Positions 56,440 to 64,000 of a DNA stretch of 64,000 bases are shown piece by piece. Under the pieces are notes generated by a model, which saw only the letters and a program-made list of their open reading frames with translations, was not told the origin of the DNA and made no database searches. The translations under genes and the position numbers were made by a program. Position 1 is the stretch's first letter, and each line of letters begins with the position of its first letter. Source of the DNA: Heterohyrax brucei (Eukaryota > Chordata > Mammalia > Hyracoidea > Procaviidae); contig CM053140.1 in NCBI GenBank assembly GCA_028571685.1, positions 22,611,501-22,675,500 of the forward strand. The letters are read 5' to 3'.

Positions 56440-57405
56440 ATCTCTGTTTAGTTATCTGGGTGCTGCTTAAACAGGAATACCACAAATGGATGGCTTTAAA
56501 AAGAAAACTTTTTTCGTTTTTTTTTTATCATGATTAAGTGGAAATATACAATCCAAGTTAGTTCTCCGGCATGCCGCTCTACAACTCTATCTGCTCTGCC
56601 CACCCTGTGACAACATACTCCTCCTTTTCACTCTTTACTACTGGTATCCTCCCAACCAACATGTGTCCCCTCCTCTCTACCCTCTCCTCTCTCCTACAGA
56701 AAGAAATTGGTTCAATGGTCTTCTATAAATGTATAAAGTGATAAAGTACACACCACATGCTAACTCTGTGTCCCCAAGTACAGTCCTTTCTTAGTCTCAG
56801 TGTTCACCTCAGTACTGGCTTCAGGTCAGGGCAGCAACAAGGCTAGGGGCCATGTTCCCAGCGGACCCTCCAGGTTCTCAGACCATCAATTCTGGGCTTT
56901 TACTAGAGTTATTGAGCTGCACACCTCTTTTTCTTCTGTTATGTCAGGGACTCTATATTGGGTCTCCTACCAAGAACAATTCTCTTGGTCATGTCCAGGA
57001 GGCTAAAAGTCCAAATTCAGGTTGTCAGCTACAGGGGAAGGCTTCCTCTGCTGACCCTGGAGGAAGTTCCTTGGCCTGACTCTCCCTGCACTACAGGCTT
57101 CTGAGGCACAGGGGACCTAGTCTTTTCCAAAGTATGTGCTCAGCTCCTGGCACTGCTTTTCGGTGCTAGGAGATCCCCAAATCTCAGCTGACTCCCTTCC
57201 TGTTACATTCCAGTAGGCCACCCCAACCCACAATACAATCCCACACATTAAGTCCCGTCCAGCCAACTCAACTGCAGTCCATCCACCCTCATTAACGTGA
57301 GAGACACAGGATTTACAACATGAAGGGCATTACACAATACCAGCAATCGTGGCCTAGCTAAATGGCTACACAAATTTTGGGGGGGAACACAATTCAGCCC
57401 CTGAC
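56440..57405 (-). mobile_element. LTR relic, paralogue of 24150-25096
   Basis: Same reverse LTR with the same internal L1-like insert. It ends GGGGGGGAACACAATTCAGC. Confidence 0.75.
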
Positions 57406-58071
57406 AGCTTCCTAGGTTTCCAAGAATCTGATGTTCATCCAGTCGGTTCTGGGGGATGGGATCACTGCCCAAAGCTAAGAGGACAAGGTGCCATGCCCAG
57501 TGGACCTACTGGGGCCCAAGACATGCAGCTCCCACTCAGAGGGACTAAGAGAACAATAGCCCTCAAAGCCAATGGGCTGTAAGTGCCATCCTAGTGGGTC
57601 TGGAAGGTGTAGCGGAATCCCAGAGCCTAGGGGACTCCTCCCACAATCCAGAGAGCATGGGCAACACCCAGAGTCCAGAGGACAACAGTAACGCCCAGAT
57701 GGTCCCAAACAGCAGAGGGTTATTATGCAGCCTTGACAACTAATCTAGTTGTTCTGTTGGTTTTGGACATGCTTGGTGCCCATTATCCTTTCTTTTTCTT
57801 CAATTTCCCCCATTGGGAATGGAAAGGTCGATCTCGCACCCCTTTGTACCACTGTCCTTCAGAAATAGTCTTCTAGATTTCATAGTCTGACAGATGAAGA
57901 ATTTGGCCCCAGGATCAAATATTCCTAAAGTCTTAACTACAGGTGACAGAGGTGATTCAGAAGATCCGATTCTGGTCTTAGAGTTGGTTTGACACTTCTC
58001 AGAGATGTCTTGGGGTGACTGTGTTTTGGATGTTCCAAGGACAGGAATTTGGAGAGGCCAGAGTGTGGAAG
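57406..58071. other. Unassigned stretch shared with copy 1
   Basis: Aligns with 25097-25747. I see no gene in it. Confidence 0.4.
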
Positions 58072-58232
58072 GAAACCCTGATGGCATAGTGGTGAAGTGC
58101 TATGGCTGCTAATCAAACAGTGAGCAGTTCAAATCCACCAGGCACTCCTTAGAAGCTCTATGGGTCAGTTTTACTCTGCCCTACAGGGTCGTTATGTGTT
58201 GGAATTGACTGGATGGCAGAGACTGTTGTTGT
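58072..58232 (+). mobile_element. AfroSINE
   Basis: GAAACCCTGATGGCATAGTG, GTGAGCAGTTCAAATCCACC, TTGACTGGATGGCAGAGACT. Paralogue of 25748. Confidence 0.9.
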
Positions 58233-58645
58233 AAAGGGTGGAATCTTATGGACTGAACTGTGTCCCCACCAAATATGCGTTGTAAGTACTAGCCTCTATG
58301 GTATGGTTGTAATCCTGTTTGGGAAAGCGTTGTCTTAGCTATGTGAAGGATGCAGGATTAGTGTAGGGTGTTACCTTGAGTCAACCTTTTTGGAGCTATT
58401 AAAGGGATTAAATAAGAAAGCCAGAAATCAGAAATGGCAAAAGGGAGGTACCTAGCCACATGAAGATCACCCAAGGACAGAAGCTCATAGGCACAAAGAC
58501 CTTCTACCAGAGCCTGCACACACACAGCCTTCTCCTACAGAGCCCACCAGAATTCAAAATTGTAGCCTCCAAAACTGTGGGAAAGTCAACGTCTTTGTTC
58601 AAGCAACTCACTTGTGCTAGGTCTGTTCCAGCAGCCCCAGAGAAT

Positions 58646-58802
58646 GAAAGGAACCCTAGTGGCACAGTGGGTAACAGCTCAGCTGCTGAGCACAAAGTCA
58701 GCAGTTCAAATTCACCAGCAGCTCCTTGGAAACCCTATGGGGCAGTTCTCCACTGGCTATACAGCTACTACAAGATCGCAGCAACTCAAGGACACTCAAC
58801 AA
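58646..58802 (+). mobile_element. AfroSINE
   Basis: GGAACCCTAGTGGCACAGTG, GTCAGCAGTTCAAATTCACC, GGAAACCCTATGGGGCAGTT. Paralogue of 27576. Confidence 0.9.
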
Positions 58803-58814
58803 CTAACTAAAACA

Positions 58815-59395
58815 AGGTACTTTTACACCTGTGTTCAGGGGATTACTATTCAGAAGGGCCAAACAGAGAAAGAACCCAAATTCCCATCAGTAGATGCATG
58901 GATCAACAAACAATGGAGAACTCTTCAGTCCTAAAAGGAAGTGAATTTTTCAAAAATGTTATAATATGGATGAACCTTGAAGATGTTAAATGAAATGAGC
59001 CAGACACAAAAGGACAAATATTCTATGACCTTACTTATAGGAAACACCTACAATAGACAAGTGTATAGAGACTGAAGTAGATGAGTGTTTCAAACCAAAC
59101 CCATTGCCATCAAGTTGGGTCTGACTCATAGTGATCCTATAGATCAGAGCACAACTGACTGACAGGGTCGCCCAGGAGCACCGGGTCAATTTGATCTGCC
59201 AACCCTTTCATTAGCACCAGGGTTTCCTTACCAGTGGTTACCAGGGACTAAATGGAGAGGGGAAGTAGAGTTACAGCTTTAGAGGAAACGGGTTTCCCCT
59301 AAGGGTGATGGAAAAATTTGAACACCAGTAGTGGTAATGGTTGTACACATGGCCACAATAACTAATGTTATACTAAATAGGTAAAAAAGGAAAAA
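58815..59395 (+). mobile_element. Older L1 3' end, split by a SINE
   Basis: ATGGATGAACCTTGAAGATG-like wording near 58970, GAGCCAGACACAAAAGGACA, GTGGTTACCAGGGACTAAAT. Paralogue of 27752. Confidence 0.78.
59093..59230 (-). mobile_element. AfroSINE, reverse orientation, copy 2 only
   Basis: CCATTGCCATCAAGTTGGGT, TCTGACTCATAGTGATCCTA, TTAGCACCAGGGTTTCC. Copy 1 is uninterrupted here (near 28035). AGTG occurs on both flanks. Confidence 0.85.
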
Positions 59396-59904
59396 GGTGT
59401 TCCAAGTATTTTACGAAACATACACAAACACAACTTTGCATGAAATGAACATAACACACTATTAAATAAACAAAACAACTTAGTGTCTTGGACTTAGCGC
59501 AGAAGTGAAAGGACGGGAATTTAGATACTCTCGGAAGAGAAAGAAGAAAGGAGGTATTTCCAAACTTTCATGCCAACCTTGGGGTATATTCACCTAGAGA
59601 AGTGAAATTACATATGAGAAACTTCAGTGTGTAAGTCGGCTCCACAAGGTCACTGGATCTTGGTCACCTTCTTCTTAATAGAAAACAAAAAAAAAACTGA
59701 ATTATAATTTTACATGCATGGAAACAAACAAAAAATACGTTAAGGCATTTGAGTTAGGAATCATTTCACAAACTTCACACTTAAGACACTTCACACTTCT
59801 CAAATAAAATAGACACCTGTTCCTGTAACCTCTGCGTTTAGCTACACTGGAATGCATTTCAACTGATGGTCATCATGTGCATGCAGAGAAAAACTTCTCC
59901 ACAT

Positions 59905-60035
59905 GGTTTTCAAGGCTGGGACCTTTTGGTAACAGACCACCAGGCTTGCCTTCCAAGGCCTACCTGGGCAGGTTTGAACTGATGAACTTCTGGCTAGTAA
60001 TCTTAACCATTTGCACCATACGGGGACTCCCTACT
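59905..60035 (-). mobile_element. AfroSINE, reverse orientation
   Basis: GGTTTTCAAGGCTGGGACCT, CTTAACCATTTGCACCATAC. Paralogue of 29310. Confidence 0.82.
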
Positions 60036-60339
60036 TCACTCTTTACTGTTTACGTGTTCTCCTCTTTTCTTATACTGACATTCTACAGACTTAACCCACG
60101 TGTTTCGGACCTTCATTCTACATTAGATTCAGCTTAAAAGGAAACATATTCTCCAGTCATGCTACAGGTGTCACATGCTATTTACTCCATCAAGTGTTAC
60201 TTCCTGTTCAAAATTATAAATGACAATTCTCTAGAAGTTGCACATTTCACATTTCTTGAAGGAAGAGTTGTTTAAAGTAATTAGTACAAAGCATGAGGTG
60301 CCATCTCCGACACTACAGCTAGCTGCCAAGAGAAAGAAC

Positions 60340-60615
60340 AAATCTCTCTTGGAAGAAATAAACCTGAATGCTCCTTAGAAGCAAACATGACGGGACTGTC
60401 TCTCACACAGTTTGGGCACGTTATCATGAGGGATCAGTCCCTGGAGAACATCATTATGCTTGGTCAACTACAGGGATCTTCAGAGAGATGGCTTCATAGA
60501 GTAGTTATAAGGGATGCAAGCATAAAAAATGTTTTCATAAAGGTGTGGGCCAGTCAACATTTTGTCCCATTGTACACGGTGTAACTGTGAGTTGGAACCA
60601 GTACCCAGCAACCTG
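60340..60615 (+). mobile_element. RTE LINE 3' end
   Basis: AATCTCTCTTGGAAGAAATA, GGGATCAGTCCCTGGAGAAC, then GTGTAACTGTGAGTTGGAAC. Paralogue of 29738. Confidence 0.78.
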
Positions 60616-61059
60616 TGGCTGACCTTCGAGGATCTATTCAAGTGTTATGATTTGTTCTGGGATTGAACCGCTGACCACTCAACTAGCAGCCAAGTGCATA
60701 ATCACAGCACACTACCAACAGTCCTCTTTATAATATATGCCTCCCATGTGGCTCATTCCTACAGTCACTGTTCTGAAATTGGACATATGAATTGCTTTTG
60801 CTCTAAGAAGCCTTCAACCTAAATATGGTTCATTAGTAGCAAAAACTGTGGCTGAATCACTAGGATCTATGCTGGCTCAGATCCTGTCTCAGCCAACCAT
60901 TAAAGGTAGGCACTATTCTTTCTGAGGAACAATAGGTAGAAACCATTTTTACCTTTCTCTCAGGTGCACACACATATAAGCAGTTCATCATATGTCCTCA
61001 TCTGAAATGGTCAAGGTTTCAGTTTTGAGATTTGGACATATACATATAGAACCTCCTCT

Positions 61060-61412
61060 AATATTAAGTTCCCATTCTATGGGAATTCCAGAACACTTAA
61101 TGGTGCTCTTAAGAAATATGTACACGGATCCAGAGGCAATTGTGCAAATGGAAAAAGGGGACACTGCATGGTTCAAAGTCAGGAAAGATGTGCATCATGG
61201 CTGGATCCTTTTACCGTGCCCTTGCAACATGTATGCTGAGCAAATAATCTGAGAAGCTAGTTTCTACAAAGAAGAACAAGGCATCAGCATTGGAGGACGA
61301 CTCCAATGCAGTATGCGGTATGCACACACCACCACCTTACTTGCTGGAAGTGAAGAAGATTTGAAACGCTGATGAAGACAAAGGACCACAGCCTTTTGTA
61401 CGGACTGTACCT
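61060..61412 (+). mobile_element. RTE LINE, RT region
   Basis: Open stretch GIPEHLMVLLRNMYTDPEA and GDTAWFKVRKDVHHG, then MYAEQII, matching the RTE RT domain. Paralogue of 31930. Confidence 0.85.
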
Positions 61413-61545
61413 TGTCATGGATTGACTGTTTTCCCTGAAAAATCAATAAAAATTTGGCTGTGCCATAATTCCTGGTATTTTGTTGATGTGCTTCCGCGTG
61501 GGAATTCCTGGCCCTATGATGTGAATAAGGGTGGATGGGGAGCAG
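61413..61545 (+). mobile_element. Remnant of the LTR inserted in the RTE
   Basis: TTGTCATGGATTGACTG, CATAATTCCTGGTATTTTG; the rest of the LTR seen at 32349-32825 is deleted here, together with adjacent RTE sequence. Confidence 0.7.
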
Positions 61546-62135
61546 TTGGATTGGGTCCACAATCAACACCCATGGAAGTAGCGGTCAAGAAATCAAAAGA
61601 CACATTGCACTGGCAACATCTGTTGCAAAGGATCTGTTCAAACCACTGGAAAACAAAGATCTCCCCTTAAAGATAAAAGTGTGCCAGACCCAAGCCATGG
61701 TATTTTCAATCGCATCATACACATGCACAAGCTGGGTGGTGAACAAAGAAGTCAGAAGAAGAGTTGATTACCTCTGAATTGTGGTGACAGAGAAGAATGT
61801 TGAATGTACCGTGGACCACCAGAAGAACCAACAGATCTGTTCTAGAAGAAGTACAACCAGAGGGCTCCCTGGAAGCAAAGATGGCAAGACTGCATCTTGC
61901 ATACTTTGGACATGCTGTCAGGAAGGATCAGTCCCTGGAGAAGGACATCCTGCTTGGTAGAGTGGAGGGTCTGTGAAAAAGAGGGAGACCCTCAATCAGG
62001 TGGATGGACACAGTGGCAGCAACAACAGGCTCGGGCACAAAAATGACTGCGGACATGAAGCCAGACTGGGCAGTGTTCCGTTCTGTTGCGCTCAGGGGTC
62101 ACTGTGAGTTGAAACTGACTCGACGGCACTAACAA
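61546..62135 (+). mobile_element. RTE LINE ORF 3' half and tail
   Basis: GGTCCACAATCAACACCCAT, AAAGTGTGCCAGACCCAAGC, GAAACTGACTCGACGGCACT and AACAACAACC tail. Paralogue of 32826-33500; an endonuclease-region fragment (62140-62325) follows as in copy 1. Confidence 0.86.
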
Positions 62136-62405
62136 CAACCAGAAGAGTGAACTGAAATGGGCTGGTACTGGTCTTTCTGAATCAAAAGAAAACAAATATG
62201 GTCTACTGTAACAAGAATGCTAAATTAAAGAGGAACGGTATCACATTCATCATCAAAACAAACACTTCAAAATATATACTGAAGTACAAAACAACTGCCA
62301 CCCATACTCTGTCATTAACCTCACAGATGCAGGGTTGACAGCATATAGGAACATCATACAATACCAGGAATCATGGATTAGGCAAACGGCTACACACAGT
62401 TTTGA

Positions 62406-63061
62406 TGGGAAACCACAGGTACAAACATGACAGATACCAAGGAAGGAACTGCGCAGTTCTCTATTACACTCTCAAACCCAGAAACAGAGCATCATCCTCA
62501 AACAGATGGGTATGGGAGAGACTGTCCTTCTGACCAACTCAATCCACATTCTTTGCATGTCTACTGGCCCTTTTTCCTTGCTGAAGCTAAGTCATAGAGG
62601 GGGAGGGGTTGGCAGGTTCAGCAGCTCCTACTGCTCAGGAGATGCACGGTGGTACCAGCACTTTTTGTTCAGGAGATGTGGAGAGGTGTCTCAATACAGG
62701 GAGGTGGAGGCCTTTAATTCTCATTGGATGAGGTGCTGGCTGATGCACAGTGGCTGGAACCATGAGTTGGGAGGATGAAGAAGGGGTGGTGAAAGACATT
62801 CAATGGGGAGGCCACGGGGTCACAGTGCAGATGGTGGCTGGACTACCACAGTAGTGATTCCCTTCAAGGAAGAAACATCCTCATCTATTAGGGATCAAAG
62901 GACAAATATCTGCCTCCTGCCCAGAAGAAAAGAGACCTTACTCAAAGCTTTCTAATCCGAGAAGCCTAGCTGGAAGTCTGCATGTCAGGTAGGTAGATAT
63001 CTGCTCTAACAGGACCCACCCAGCCATGGGTAGGAGACCACCACCCCAGCAAGTCCTCTCT
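62406..63061. other. Presumed intronic sequence, copy 2
   Basis: Aligns with 33776-34415. No exon is evident. Confidence 0.4.
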
Positions 63062-63989
63062 CTGGACACAGACACTGTCCCTGTCCAGAGTGTAAGAGCC
63101 AAGATGGGTGACACCACAGGTCAGCTGGTTCAGCTCTCAGTGAAGTTTCCCTCTATCCAGCCTGGGGCCTTTAAGGACAGGCCAGAGTGTGCAGATGGCA
63201 TCCACTCTTGGAGCTTCCCTGTCCTCCTTGAGCCCGTGGAGGGAGAACGAGGGGATGACCACAAATGGTGCTTCCAGAGTGGAGTCCTGAGAGTTTTGGG
63301 GGGCAGAGTAGAAAGGGGCAAGAGAAAATGAGACAGGTGAAGACTTGGACTTGTGATTAAAGCAACACATAAAACTTTTTTGTCTGGAGAGAAGCCCTTG
63401 AGACAGAATTGAAGACCTAAAGGAAGTATCCTAAATGGTCACAACAATTACAGGAGTTCTGGGAGCTGTAGAATGATACCAGGGAAGAGGTAGTCCTGCT
63501 GAGGAGCTCCGCAGAACCTAAGAGTGGTAGTGGGGACCAGGAAATGCCTTGGCCCTGGAGCAAATGCCTCCCGAATTCCATCTCCACTGTGGAGGCTGAA
63601 TCTGTCAAGGCAGAGGGGACTGACCAAAGGCCTTAAGCCTGGGATCCCTTGACATGGTCCTGCTAGGTGTCTTTTCAAGAACTCCCACCTAAGTGAGACC
63701 AGTGTTCAGTCAGAGTGGACAGTTTCAGCACTGGTCCTACTGAGCAAGCTCCTGAGCTTGGGAGACAAGAAGAAGAGATGAAGAGGAGGGCTCAAGGGGC
63801 TAAGGGAAAGTGTGGGCAGGGATGAGCGGGGTGTCAAGTGGACAGCACTGTCCTCTCTCCAGGCGCTGCTGAATCCTGTCATCTGAGGTGAACTTTGTAG
63901 TACCCAGGTGTCCCATGTCATCCATGTAGCACAGGTTGGTGATGGTGACGTTGCAGGTGAACAGAACCAGGGCAGGTTGAAGAGTGGCA
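63062..63989 (-). pseudogene. MUC16: MUC16-like SEA-domain exon set, copy 2
   Basis: Paralogue of 34416-35337 on the minus strand. Exon a (63989-63860) encodes VLFTCNVTITNLCYMDDMG and TTKF but its donor is GA instead of GT. Exon b (63756-63689) encodes LRSLLSRTSAETVHSD and then hits TGA, where MUC16 has the Cys codon of the CRL motif. Exon c (about 63234-63062) encodes RVDAICTL and LDRGKLH, then TGA in place of the conserved Trp, and later GVTHLGSYTLDRDSVCV. Its acceptor is CGG rather than CAG. These lesions differ from those in copy 1. The rest of the mucin would lie beyond the window. Confidence 0.82.
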
Positions 63990-64000
63990 CTGGAAAGGAA

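Larger units (their letters stand above)
54053..64000 (+). repeat. Segmental duplication, copy 2 (runs off the window)
   Basis: Homologous in order and orientation to 21901-35348. It lacks the solo LTR, the L1, the ERV1-like LTR and the CpG-rich segment of copy 1, but has about 960 bp of extra sequence at 54121-55084 and an AfroSINE at 59093. Confidence 0.88.

Overview
The window is nuclear DNA from a placental mammal, almost certainly an afrotherian and most likely a paenungulate such as an elephant. This is inferred from repeats: many tRNA-derived AfroSINE copies on both strands, RTE-type LINE pieces sharing the AfroSINE 3' tail, L1 3' ends and several LTR families. Intact coding sequence is scarce.

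Layout. Positions 1-16503 are a decayed tandem array of intronless MARK-type kinase copies. Pieces of one ancestral gene can be followed in order: N-lobe, C-lobe, UBA domain, spacer and KA1 domain. The copies are separated by recurring spacers. Positions 16504-21900 hold AT-rich DNA, a mariner-like inverted pair, an AfroSINE and an L1 end. Positions 21901 to about 35350 are one copy of a large segmental duplication, and 54053-64000 are the other, which runs off the window. This block carries SEA-domain exons that closely resemble MUC16 on the minus strand, disabled in both copies, plus shared and copy-specific mobile elements. Positions 35690-38650 are mainly RTE fragments.

Positions 39040-42400 carry the best kinase locus: a noncoding exon with a clean splice donor, a pyrimidine-rich intron, and an uninterrupted 285-codon kinase-domain ORF. 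It ends before the UBA domain, and relics of UBA and KA1 follow. Its catalytic Asp (HRD) and metal-binding Asp (DFG) are both Asn, so it reads as a pseudokinase. Positions 42400-50160 are mostly mobile elements and unassigned DNA, with one possible 3' terminal exon near 44.1 kb. Positions 50165-53745 are a second, smaller kinase array.

Interpretation. The array looks like an afrotherian expansion comparable to the rodent sperm motility kinases (Smok), which are also MARK-like. It apparently began as a retrocopy, probably of MARK3 judging from the KA1 sequence, and then spread by DNA-level duplication, because copies share chimeric junctions, flanking spacers and an upstream intron. The main candidate for new biology is the one open pseudokinase. 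A second is a 1.5-kb CpG-rich, promoter-like segment at 30.3-31.8 kb that is missing from the paralogous block. Coordinates of repeats and pseudogene parts were read by eye and are good to roughly 10-30 bases, except where duplicated target sites are given.
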